The notes below the pieces were generated by a model that searched no databases, had not been told where the DNA came from, and saw only the letters and a list, made by a program, of their open reading frames with translations. From contig RDEW01000001.1 in assembly GCA_011109175.1 (NCBI GenBank), positions 476,678 through 540,677 of the forward strand: a DNA stretch of 64,000 nt. Reading direction: 5' to 3'. Made by a program: the position numbers and the translations under genes. How positions within the stretch are numbered: the first letter of the stretch is position 1; the number at the start of each line of letters is the position of its first letter. Shown piece by piece: positions 22,262 through 33,550 of this stretch. This DNA comes from Dicyema japonicum (lineage: Eukaryota; Dicyemida; Rhombozoa; Dicyemidae).

Positions 22262-24214
22262 ATGTGGGGTATAATATTGATTGTGGGTTCAATGATTAAA
22301 ATCTTAAATAATGGTTACGATTTAATTATTTTAGTTGTTTGCTTCGATCATAGTGGCAAAGAAAAACTTAATGTTACTTGTAATAATGTGTAAATAATTC
22401 AGGTTTCAACGAAACTTTGAAATCCGTTTTATTATATGGGAAGAATATTGATGGACTGAAAGAAATTTTGTTGTCAGAGGTTGAATGATAAATTATTAGT
22501 AGAATTTAAAAAATGTAAAAAATCAACAAATTGGTTTAAAAACAAGTAATTTTTTGAATGACCACAATAACATCAATTTATACAAAGCCAATTGTATTTT
22601 ACTGCATTTTTATGAAATAACTGAAAGGTTTATAGTCGAATTCAAAGAATCTGTGAAATCATTTATGAATAATGAAATCCTATCAAAGGAATGTTTACTC
22701 AATATTTATGGTATTTGTTTTATGTATTATTAGATATATTTCAATCCGTCAATGTAATTGTCTAATTTACTTTAGTTTACTAATTCTGTCAAGATGATTG
22801 ATCATAACATTGAGTCTGCCAAGAAAATACCCGATGACCACAAAATACAGTAGTTTTAATGTAATTTAGTTTATTTAATACTTTGACGAACATTAATGAT
22901 GAAATACTAAATTTTGAATATAGGGGAGATTCACTAACGATTGTTGATTTCGTTACTACAGATTCTTCAGTGGAAACATCAGTCTATGGAAATGTTATAA
23001 AAATAGAGTATTATACTAAAATAACATCACACGGTTGATCATATCATCTAATATTAGTGAGAGTTGTCACTGTACAATCTCAGGATGACATTTTCAAACA
23101 ACTCTCACAACCGAAAAATAAAGTAGATAATATTATAACCGACGTTACCTCCCTTAGTCTTAATACTTCCGCATTAATTACAATAAAATTTGCAATTCGA
23201 CAAAAAAATAAAAGAGTACATTACCTAACTTATATTAGGACAAACTCCAATGTATTTCTATTGGGCACATTGGAGATGATGTAATAGACGAAGGACTGCC
23301 AACTTTAAAGGATGGAATGGCCACTTGTGTGTTTGACCATAACACTTCATTTGCTGTTTTATTTGTAAGACTTTATGTTACAAAAGAATCCTGATTTCGA
23401 ATACAGTATCGACCACCCAGTGTCGTATGTTGTAATTATTGGAATGTCAATATCCTCAATCTCGATTATAATCTCAATTCTAATGTTTTTAAGACAACTC
23501 AAGTTTATCAAATTTTAAATTTTCAGAGTTCTAGTAAAATCAAATTTTCAGGTCATTTTGTTAAATCTTGAAATTTCCATGCTGCTGTTTTACATAACTT
23601 TTAGTTTGGGAATAATTTATCCCAAAAAGAAATCATATTTGGAGTGTTCATTTGTAGGAATGTTACTCCACTTTGAAATTCTGTCACAATTTATGTGGAT
23701 GCTGACCGAGTCGGTCGTTCATTATCTAAAATTTGCAAAAGTCTTGGGAACTTGTAGTCATTTCATAGCAAAGTCGATGCTACTGAGTTGGGGTTGATTA
23801 TTTTGTTTATTTTCTGGATTGCCACTGCTCGTTAGTCTGTCAATATTACTTGTTAATAAAAGTAATTACCATTCGAATGGAAGATGCTTAATTTCAGGAA
23901 TTGAGTTGAAATTGACGTTGATAGCCCCAGTTGTCGTCATCGTTCTTATCAATGTTGTTTTGTTTGCACTCATCTTTAAAACTTTAAAAAGTATAAAACA
24001 TATTTCAAAAACCAAATCAATTGAAAATAGAATTTTGATCTTTCTTTTTATATTTTCAGGTTTTTGTCGATTAATTTAAGGAATTCCCTGGATTCTTATC
24101 TTTTTTACCAAATTTGACGAATCCAAAGTAGTTGATTATATTTTAAATATATTTATTTGTCCTCAAGGAATATTCGCTCTAATTCTAAACTTTTGTAATC
24201 GTCCTTCTAAATGA
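22262..24214 (+). CDS. Adhesion-type G protein-coupled receptor
   Basis: From 23,058 the exons are 23,058-23,215, 23,239-23,364, 23,387-23,502, 23,527-23,792, 23,817-24,059 and 24,081-24,214. They join in one frame to the TGA across introns of 21-24 nt; the frame is 347 codons long. The product has the end of a GAIN domain with a GPS-like site (ATCVFDHNTSFAVLF, cleavage expected between N and T). Seven membrane segments follow, including VSYVVIIGMSISSISIIIS, VILLNLEISMLLFYITF, EILSQFMWMLTESVVHYL and ILNIFICPQGIFALIL, with the family-typical WMLTE and QG. Upstream exons (22,870-23,033 and probably back to an ATG at 22,262) continue the extracellular part; the 5' end is uncertain. One intron (23,793-23,816) ends TG instead of AG, and the block contains an in-frame TGA, so it needs checking. 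Such receptors sit in the plasma membrane and signal after exposure of a tethered agonist next to the GPS. Confidence 0.85.
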
Positions 24215-25080
24215 CTTACAATTTCATTTCTTATTATTTAATTACTAATAATAGTTGTAAAGGTCATCAAACAGCCAAACACGTTGAAAGGCTATTTCTG
24301 CGAATGTGACAATGGGAACTTTTTGCGTATAATAATAAATTAAAAATAATCCTCATGTTCTATAGGGGCACAAAGATCCTATTATTGCTAACAACCAACT
24401 ATTAATGTTCTGTTCAATACGAATAATGCAATGACGGAATACTGTGTCATTCTGCCGCTCCTTTGAAATAAATCCATAATAAATATTAATAACAAAAATT
24501 TTCATTTGCGATCATCACGATCATAAAAGATTTGAGTAAACCAGAATGGATCGAACTCTTCTATAATTCGCAAGAACAGAACAGAAGACAAGATATATTT
24601 TTTCAATAGGATGTATTTTACATCAGTTGTAGCGAGTCTCGATTGACATGACTTTAATTTTACAAAATTTATCTGATCGGCCTAAACTTTTATTTTTTAA
24701 CAAACACAATAAAACACGAAACAGCAATTCATTTCTATATTTATATATGACAGGTTATAGAAAATGTAAACAATTATAATATATACTTGTGGTTAATATG
24801 TTGGTTAAGGATAATAATTGCAATATTAAATCAATAATAGCTTAATTGTTGAAAAGTCATTTTACATCTGTTAACAAGATAACTAAAATATATTTTCTGC
24901 AATCTAAAAACCAAAGGTACAAGAAAGTATTTGTAATAAGCCATTTGAACTTGTAAAATATTGATTGTTATGTCATAATATTATTTCCAATACTTTATTG
25001 ACACGAACATCTCCAAATCAATCAGGTCAAGAAAGTTATAATAACACCAGCTCTTAAGAAATTCATAATACCTACGAATA
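24215..25080. other. AT-rich intergenic sequence
   Basis: I recognise no gene. A few short frames occur near 24,540-24,640, without a family match. Confidence 0.3.
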
Positions 25081-25245
25081 AGAACACGTGCTTTATTTTA
25101 GAGTAAAGAACAATTATCTCAACTAATCGTTGAAAAGGATCCAATGAATATTGTTTATTTTTTTGTCTCTGTAGACAATTCGGTTCAGCAGTGAGATGTT
25201 CACTGATGACAGAGTCATTCGTTAAAATGAGTGGAAACTTCTATA
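25081..25245 (-). mobile_element. tRNA-derived SINE, copy 3, partial
   Basis: The body matches copies 1 and 2 on the - strand (GTAAAGAACA, TCACTGATGAC, CGTTAAAAT). The tRNA-like head with its promoter boxes is missing or unrecognisable, and the copy is clearly older than the other three. Confidence 0.6.
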
Positions 25246-25478
25246 TTATATATAAAATATTCCATCACATCACGATACCTAATCTAGATACAACTACCAT
25301 TAAATTTTAATTAAAAAATAAATAATACTTAAATTTTCAGATTTTATATTAATTTTATTTAAATTAATAATATTTTTGTTGGTTAACCTAAAAATAAATA
25401 GCTTTTCAAACATGGTTTAATAGGCCGGTTATTTGTCACTGATAATCAGAATTATTTACTGTTTTTGTTGTAATAAAA

Positions 25479-26300
25479 ATGCTCAGTGATTCCAGCGAGT
25501 AAGCATATGATGATTTATAACAATATTTTATTAAAAATATTTAAAATGTGAATAAACATGATTTTAGTTCAATTCAGCAGCCAATAAGAGAACTTTCAAT
25601 CTTCGAACAGTACACAATCGACTTTAATTCTATTTTTGGAGGTAATTTAACTTAGATTTAGTTTATATTTTGTTTCTCAATCTAAACTTACATAGATAAA
25701 CGTTTATCGGAAAAAAATGATGAAAAATTGGACCAGTCTTATCAAAACTTAAACAAAACTATAATGATGTTATTGGAATCTAAGCCGGAGGTATGATCGC
25801 GTACCAATTAAATATGCTTATTAGTACTGTGCTGTTCATTTCCGGTTAATTATAATCCGATTTTCTTTACTTTATCAACTTACAATTATGGTAGAAATTT
25901 GATGGAAATCAATATTCAGATCAGAATTGTTCTAATACTCACGTTTCCAATGATAGTGACGTCATTGATGACGATATTGTACCTCGTATTCTCCCTTTGT
26001 AATTCTTTTGCCTGATGTGATAGATACAGCTATATACATTTGGAGTTTTCGGTCTACTGCGTTAGTTCGACACTCAAAAGAAGACATTCACATTCTTCCT
26101 CACAAAAGAATAGGTCCAATTCTAAGTCTTCGGTATTACCTTTCTCCCACTAATAGCTAAAAGGTCAAATCCCCAAAACAGAATCTTTGAAGAATAATAG
26201 AATGCTGGGAAAATGCCGAAAAGTCTATGGAGTAGGGAGAAGGGATGCCTGGTGTAATCAGTGCAAGTGGAAGAAGGCGTGCTCACGTTTTGATCAATAA
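25479..26300 (+). CDS. C-clamp zinc-binding protein (ZNF395/ZNF704-like C-terminus)
   Basis: Six exons (25,479-25,498; 25,568-25,641; 25,696-25,790; 25,895-25,998; 26,030-26,132; 26,157-26,300) join from ATG to TAA. Lengths sum to 540 nt, giving 179 residues. Introns are 69, 54, 104, 31 and 24 nt, all GT-AG. The C-terminus has a C-clamp-like cluster (residues about 148-175): [19 protein letters not shown], then KWKKACSRF. This matches the tail of the vertebrate ZNF395/ZNF704/SLC2A4RG family and, more loosely, the C-clamp of TCF factors, so DNA binding in the nucleus is likely by family knowledge. A Ser/Arg-rich basic linker precedes it. The first 100 residues are acidic and unrecognised, and no C2H2 finger is visible. 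Confidence 0.8.
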
Positions 26301-27199
26301 TATTATTTTACAAAAATATTTAGATTTAATTATTTTACAAGATTAAGTGTAATATTGTATTAAAGTTAGTTAAATCGGATTAATGCGTACTATTTGTTCT
26401 AATTACATTGATTACGTCAAACCAATGATGAATTCTTTTATCGATTAATAATGAAACTATAAGAAAATTAACTCTTTTTAGCAGCACCGAATATACCCCA
26501 TGAACTTAAATACGCCTCTAATGTTCAAGTAATGTCTTAAGGGATTCATAAACTTGACCACCAAATCTAAAATCAAATTTTCATTTTTGGATTAACAAAT
26601 TTTTGGAATTCAGCATATTTCTTAGACGAGTAAGCCAAGTGGGTAATTATTAGAATATTGAGGTGTGACGTACATCATTTCTTTTGTTTTTATTTTTTCG
26701 TAGGTAACGTCAGAAATATTGTAGAAACCTTATTCAGGGGATGAAAATATGTAAAATTGTAAGATTATTGAAAATTAGTAAAATGGCAACACAGAAAACG
26801 TCACCCTGACCGAACACAGTAAGGATTGGCAGATTAATAACTTTTTCTTTATACTGTGGGTACAGGCTCCGTTGTTGGTTGGTGGAGTGATCTCTCTGGT
26901 TAATTCCGATAACGGACGAGACTAAACCTACCTACTAGTTGTTCAACTTCTTAGAGAGATCAGTGTTTAAAACACTTGAATGTGAGCAATAACAGGTCTG
27001 TGATTGCCCTTTGACGTTCGGGGCTGCACGCAGCTAAGAAAGCATTAGATGTCTTGTTTGGAAAAGTAAGCTAAACCTTAAAATTTTTTTGTGACGGGAA
27101 TCAAGGCTTGTAATTTCACGCGACTTGTTGTGGTATTGAAAAAGATTAACTCTACGTAATCCTTCTGAACAAATATATGAGTTAATTTCAAACGTGACA
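26301..27199. other. Intergenic sequence
   Basis: No gene recognised on either strand. Confidence 0.3.
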
Positions 27200-28440
27200 C
27201 ACGAAGACTTCTGATCAGGATTCCCAAAGATGGCCGTTTATCTGTCGCGAACTGTCTATACGAGTGTATTGAAGGGCAGTCTCTTCGGCCGACTCTAAGG
27301 ATTGGGTAAGATTATTTTACTTCGCTCCAAACACAAAATGCATACTCAATAAGAGGGGGAAAGAAGAGAAATCACTCAAGTCAATAGTAAAAGAAAATAT
27401 CCACACATTATCCACTAAGAACTTATTTGTTGACTCTTAATGCACAGGTACAGATTCCAAAACTATGAGAAGCAAACATCGATTGTCTCGGACAAACAAA
27501 GATTACGAAATGCAATACGTCGAAAGCTTTCTGTAGATGGAATCTGTGCGGCCGTACACTTACTATAGTGAAACAGGACTTGTTGATATTGACCCGGATA
27601 TATGAAATTTAAATATGAGGATCTCAGATATGAGAGATTTAATAAAAGTTGAACTACTCAAGCTTTTATATCTACTCCGATGTTCACCCTGCTACGAACA
27701 ATACGACACTCTACTTTCAATATACAAATCTCTCAAGCAAACTGTTGAGTCACTAATTAACGTCCGCTTCGACGAACTTGGTTGGAAACAATGTAAGCTT
27801 CCCTCTGGATTTGTGGTGTCGGTCTGAGATCGGCGCTGGAGGTTGCGTACCCGACATATCTATCGTCTCTCTCAAGCTGCAGCCATTTGACACGGCAAGT
27901 CCTTCATAACACTATTGGACTTCGCTGGAATGAGTCATTTGACGAAGCTTGTAGGAAATTGAACGGGTCCGGACTCAAAATCCCCGAAGACACAACAAAG
28001 AAAAGTAATTGGGATAACATTGTCTGCTCCAAAATTTTGGAAGACCTTAAAAAAGAAGCAAATCAACATCGTCTGGCTTGTTTGGTGTCAGCTTCAAGTA
28101 GAGGGAGTGGAACATGGCTTGGTGCAATACCTTGCCCAAACCTCAGGACCTTTCTGGACGACGATTCTTTGAGGATTGGAATCTGAGAAAGGCTGGGACT
28201 AGACGTTTGCCAGGAGCACCGATGCCGATGCGGGAAAACAGTCGATGCGAAGGGATTGCACCCGCTGTCCTGCAGAAGAAGCGCCGGAAGGGGACCACGT
28301 CATGCTGCTCTGAACGATGTGATCGTCAGAACTCTGAAGGCTACAGTCTTCTCAGCACAGCTTGAACCAGTTTTGAGGTCACTCGACGAAAAACCAAGCC
28401 AACAGCAATAAGGCGAACTCCCCCCTCTTATCGAATGCGA
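27200..28440 (+). mobile_element. LINE family B, internally deleted
   Basis: N-terminal pieces (RIPKDGRLSVANCLYE near 27,220; QRLRNAIRRKLSVDGICAAV near 27,500) are followed, after a junction near 27,560-27,610, by the thumb (LLYLLRCSPCYEQYDTLLSI; DELGWKQCKLPSG). HRLACLVSAS and the zinc region come next. The reverse transcriptase core is missing. Confidence 0.65.
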
Positions 28441-28861
28441 TTAACTTTGCGGAGAACATGACGTGTCGAATTGCTTCTGGAAAGCATCCTGTTGATTAGT
28501 TTGGTGATAGCTAACACAAGCCGGACGCCAGAGTTGCTCGTTTTTTGAGCAATGAAGTCTTTGAAGTGTCCCGGGCGGAGCCCATCTAGTCCTCAAGTGC
28601 TGTTCGCGAAAAAAGAGAGAATTACATTTTTACGTCCTCTTCAGAAACAAGTAGATTTGGTAATTGTCCAAGGCAAGGTGAGATCTGCTAGTCATTTGGA
28701 GGACTAGGGTTTCACTCAACGAGCCGCGTAGAAGTGTTCGGATAATTCTGATCTGCAAGAATCTTTACGGCCGCACAGATTCCATCTACAGAAAGCTTTC
28801 GAGTTATTGCATTTCGTAATCTTTGTTTGTTCGAGACAATCGATGTTTGTTTCTCATAGTT
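28430..28861 (-). mobile_element. LINE family B fragment, inverted
   Basis: On the - strand it reads QRLRNAITRKLSVDGICAAV (28,773-28,861), then, after decay, GLDGLRPGHFKDF (near 28,590) and VLAITKLINRML. The 28,773-28,861 part is an inverted repeat of 27,462-27,556. Confidence 0.65.
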
Positions 28862-28979
28862 TTAAACAACTATAACCAATCCCACCGATTTCTTTGTGTC
28901 TTCCTAACCATGCGCTGACTTACTTCAACTTTTTCCAATGAAAAATGTATTTTAATGCTTATCATCCTGCATGGTTTTC

Positions 28980-29860
28980 CTTCAAGAAACCTAATTAACA
29001 TGGAATGCAAATTCTGCATGGAGGACTTAGTTATTCTGAATAATCATGTTCTCATACTCGTTGTGCTCTACGTTTAGATCATCCTAATACTTCCCCTGGT
29101 ATTTCCCTCTGTTCTCAAAGTATCGCTCTCGACGCTCAATGGGATGTCCTTTATGATCTCCCAACTAACCACAACCCGAATTACTTCAACCATCAACCTA
29201 CGAAGAGGGGGATCACAAAGACGAATATAAACTATAAACTTAGAAAGTGAAATTCTTACAGAAACGAGTGTATTCAAAGACTTTTTTGTGCTTTTTTCCG
29301 TTCTTTTGATTCTGCTGTCGAGTTCTTCACAAAATGTACTGTAATTGCTGCAGACAAAAATTTTATTCCTCGTGGTTTCATAGCTAATAGCGGCCTAATA
29401 TTTCCTCCTGAATTTATTAATATTTTTAAAGAACGCAGGAAAATCGAATATCTCATGCCGTTTGAAATTATGGTTTCCTTGGTCGTTCGTTTATCATGTC
29501 AAACTACTCTCATACCGATACCTTCCAGACGTCGTTCCTCAAGGTTCGGTACTATCTCCAACCTTGTTTAATTTTCATATAGCAAGCTTGTTTAATTCTC
29601 AACAAACCAGGACACACATCTTTCTTATGCCAATGATATCATAACTGTCTCTCGCCACCGCGACGTAACCGTTGCTTTCATGGTCCTGCAAAACATATGT
29701 GACAAAATTTATTTTTGAATATACCAAAATCCCCTCACCCCTTCAAACAAAAAGTCACCAATAACGCTTTTCACTACAGACCGTCGTCAATTCAGCTTGA
29801 AACCAACGTTATTTATGAACAACGTTCTCCTTTCTGTGGTTAAAAACTCTGAAATTGTGG
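28980..29860 (+). mobile_element. LINE family J, decayed endonuclease and reverse transcriptase
   Basis: LEDLVILNNHV, then SIALDAQWDVLYDLPTNHNP (endonuclease C-part, near 29,120-29,190) and VVPQGSVLSPTLFNF (block B, near 29,540) are visible in different frames. Block C reads YANDI rather than YADD. Not functional. Confidence 0.6.
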
Positions 29861-30089
29861 GATATATACTATGGAGAGATTGTAGGATATACAGTGGAGT
29901 AAAGGTTGTATTTTAATCTAAATCTTTTAAAGTTTGACGATCAAGGTCGGGATCAATAAATTTTTCGAATCGTAAACTTAAAAGTGAAAAAAATCTTAAG
30001 AAATTAAGAGTTGCTAATTCTTGAAAATCTAAAAAAGTGACTAATTCCTAAATTTTTAGTAAAATTAAAAAAAATCAAATTTGTGTACG

Positions 30090-30440
30090 ATCTGAAAGTC
30101 TTTTACTTTTTACGTGAAGGAATTCTGGGACGCCTGTCTCAGCGATGTACTTCCTACATGTTGGAAAGAGGGGGTTGATAACTTAATATGTACCCTCAGG
30201 GTTAACATGAAACGTATTTTAGCATCCTATTGCACTCTATATAAACTTATCGGTGATCCTGCCGAGTTGAGTTTACACTTTAATCAAAAGAACGAACGGT
30301 GTAACATAAATCAACTTTGCGAAATACAGATGGGTTAAATAGAACCCTCAATGATCCATCCTTTTCTTTACAGCAAATATGCGAGAAATATGTATTAACG
30401 GAAATTTACGGTAAAAACCAAGACACTAGCAAAAATTAAT
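30090..30440 (+). other. Unresolved: LINE family A piece or mini-intron gene
   Basis: VLPTCWKEGVDNLIC and LASYCTLYKLI (30,150-30,245) resemble the finger region of R2-like reverse transcriptases. The frame, however, continues and can be joined across a 29-nt GT-AG intron (30,301-30,329) into SFSLQQICEKYVLTEIYGKN and a TAA near 30,440. That piece matches nothing in family A. I cannot decide between a chimeric remnant and a host gene. Confidence 0.35.
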
Positions 30441-30799
30441 TAGAGTAATTTAGATTTTCGAGAAGATAGTAAATTCGTTAATTATCTATGTTTTTCGTGT
30501 TATCAGACAAAAAATGACAGTGGCAGTGTGATAGTCAAATCCACAGCTAAATAAGGTGAATGACAGTATATCAACTACGTTATCTGGTCCTAATTGAAGT
30601 ATAATAATGTAGTTTCTACAATCTTTGATGGGGGCTACCCATGGTTCTAATTAATGGAGACATAAGAATTTGCATAGTTTTAAAACTTTTAAGTGGTACA
30701 TCCAGGAAAGAAAAAGAAATTGAGTTATCTTTTATAGAACTTACAATCTGCCTGTAAAAAATTTTTGTTTCCAAAGATAATTGATTTCAAATTTCTTCA

Positions 30800-31475
30800 A
30801 ACATAAAAGCCGCTTGTTGTCCATTGCTGCACAACCGTTTCACCACGGAATCGAGACTCAATCCGAGGCAGGAAAATAAGATTGAGTTGACAAAAGCACG
30901 GCAGCTTGCGAGGGACGACAGGTAGCATGGAGTGACCAAATGGCAGAAGAAATCACACCAAACCTTATAGGAAGCTTTTTTTGGGACCAGCCAGTGCTGT
31001 AAAATCTGATATTGAGGATTTCTTCAGTCATCTGATGAGATCTTCCAGAGTTTAAAGTCTTTCTTGCATGAGTCGGAACGAGACATGAGTCGGAAAGAGT
31101 AGACCTTTCTCCTCATAAACTTTTCCACCCAGGACAAGAATAGAAGTCATCCAAGGAGAACCGTACCTCGCATCAGAAAAGAAGGACTCAGGCTTTTTCG
31201 ACAATAGAAAACTCGTCTGGCTTGAAAGCTAACATTTATGATTTCTCTTCCGCATATTAACTTGCAGATCGAGTTCTCACAACGGGAATAGCGATTTCCA
31301 GAGAGTCGATAATCGAGGCATCTCCACCAATCGTTCCGTCGTCGGCGTACCAAATATTAAGAGAGGCCGATATCTTTTGAATAAAGTGGTAAATGGAGTG
31401 TATTAAGTTGTTTAACACCAAGCAGATTCGACAATGTGATCTCCAAAGACAAGGGAACTCTCAAATCCAAATTTA
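30800..31475 (-). mobile_element. LINE family B reverse transcriptase remnant
   Basis: The - strand reads SLVFGDHIVES (near 31,450), then the active-site block SLNIWYADDGTIGG (near 31,340). The matching block of the 43-46 kb element is LNLWYLDDATIGG, so this copy has YADD for YLDD. Block B (QQGDP) is deleted. Frameshifts follow. Confidence 0.65.
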
Positions 31476-31737
31476 TTAATGAATTTAGTTAATTATTTAT
31501 TCTATTATTGTTGATATGTCAAGATCACTCAAAGTCGATAAATTTGTTTTGTATTTATTTCTATTGAATTTTTCTAAATTTCGCTGTCCAAACTCAATGC
31601 TATAGTGCCTTCTCACTTTCTAATAATAAATCACAAGCAAACCGGCCCTTTTATTTTATTTCTGAGGAGGATTTTGTATTTAAGGTTATCCTCCTCATTT
31701 TCCTCCATTTCAATTACCTCCCTATTCCTATTGTGAA
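31476..31737. other. 3' flank of the exchanger gene
   Basis: AT-rich, with no coding signal. It should contain the polyadenylation region of the - strand gene, but no unambiguous AATAAA position was fixed. Confidence 0.3.
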
Positions 31738-33550
31738 TCATAAAATATGCTTTTTTATGTTGTATCTACCAATATTGTCAATTCGAGAATTTTTCAAATA
31801 TATGACTGCGTCCTGTAGGTCCATCCTGTAGTTGGTCTTGAAGAGATATTTCTCACGTGTCAAGGGAGCCTCTCGTTGGAAGTAAGGAGCAATGTAATAG
31901 TAGTTGATGAACTCAAATCTGCAGTAAATGATATTTATACTTGTCCTTTAAATAGTTATTCCCCTTCTCCCCCGTGATTCCCTCAATGGCAGCCATCATG
32001 TGATCAGTCACTCTCAAATTGAGCTCCTCAAACATTGACATGGTCATTTCCTTACGTTTAACCACGTGGAGAAAGTTAACCAGAGGTTTTATGGTGATCC
32101 CCTGAACTGAATACAACTCCAACCTGTAAAAAGACGGTAAAGTAAATGAGACATAGCGTAGCACTAAGCATTGAGCGTTTGCTGACTATAATGTCTTCAT
32201 TGAGGAGTGAGACGAGACTGAAGGCCACAGCACCTCGGAGTCCTCCATAGGCCATAATGAACTGCTCATTAACTTTGATTTTGGAGACTCTAAAGTGGTT
32301 AATGATCATAGTGAGGATGATCACCCCCAGAGACCGATACAGGAGGCAGAAGACAATCACAAAGACAATAAAGTAAGCGTCCCACTGAAGAGTTTCATTG
32401 GCAGTGGAAATCCCCAGGAAGACGAAAATGATGGTTTCTGAGAGATTGCTCAGGACTTTACTGAAATATTTAACAGTGACCAGGGAAGTCTCAGCAATAT
32501 TCTCATTAACGTGTATTTTCATAGTCATGGCAGCAAAGACAATCCTAATAATTAAAATTGTCAATTTACGCTAAAATCCCAGAAAGACGGATTGTATCTG
32601 CCAGGAGGTAGCACAGATATGGGAGAAGGATCACTATAACTGGTTCGATTATCAATATCTTTGAGGTATATTTAGTGAGGAAGGCAGTGAGCATCCCAAA
32701 GATTACTCCAAACACAATTCCGAATATACTGGTCGTAAAGAACGAACCAATTCCGCTGATAATGTCAACGGCAATGATTTTTTTGATCACAGTAAAGTCA
32801 TTGAATATGTTATAGAGCACCTGAATTGGTATTAAACGCAGAAAACCACGGAAATTGCGTCATTTAGAAGAGATTCTCCAAATACAATAATGTAGAGGTC
32901 CTCGTTAACGTGGACTTCCTCAAAAATTGCTAAAACCGCGACGGGGTCCACAGCGGAGATGATTGAGCCAAACAGAAAGGCGTCAAGGAATGGAAGAGGG
33001 TATTTGAATAGTCCAAGCTTATATATCCCATAGAGAGATCCCCCTGAGGATGTTGATAGAGGACAAACCAATTGTAAAAGCGTTGAACAGAGTAGCGATG
33101 ATGGCGTAGGTTAGAATAGTTCCAATATTACGGAAAACGCGTCAACCGCATAAAAAAACCCGGCATCGAAGGCAATAGCTGGGAGAAGAAAAAGAAAAAA
33201 CGTATCAGCGCTGAAAATGTGATGAATCCCCACTTCAGCATTTTTAGACAAGAGAAAGAAGAGTCCAATAATGAGGCCAAGGATGAGGAGGAGGGAACTC
33301 TCAGGGACTGCATTTGGCAGTTTGGGGATAATGTGGAATACTAAATTATTAATATTGGTTAATTGAATGATAATTGTCAATCAAAGTACCTATTCTGGCC
33401 ATACTAGTGACGAATATCCAAATCCCAATTATAAATGTCACTGATTTCTGAAAAATTCCAGTGGAAGATTTGAAATCGTTTGTCGGTGTCATCATTGGTA
33501 CAAATTATTGCAGAAAAGAGAACATTTGCAATTAACACTATTATTAACAT
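31738..33550 (-). CDS. Na+/H+ exchanger (SLC9A, NHE type)
   Basis: Seven exons on - (33,550-33,390; 33,340-33,069; 33,043-32,847; 32,820-32,570; 32,544-32,124; 32,101-31,941; 31,918-31,738) are joined by GT-AG introns of 49, 25, 26, 25, 22 and 22 nt. Total length is 1,644 nt (547 residues). Motifs in order: [71 protein letters not shown] followed by ND (the electroneutral exchanger signature); [27 protein letters not shown] short regulatory tail ends in [12 protein letters not shown]. It exchanges Na+ for H+ across a membrane of about 12 helices. The N-terminus starts [14 protein letters not shown], signal-like. Two one-base frame conflicts remain (about 33,457 and 33,140); the second version of this region (35,808 on) repairs part of the latter, so they look like sequencing errors. 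The long cytoplasmic tail of vertebrate NHE1 is absent. Confidence 0.9.

Noticed and set aside
26800-26960. Possible tRNA (GGTTAATTCC near 26,900)
   Set aside because: The B-box match is poor and there is no A box at the right spacing.
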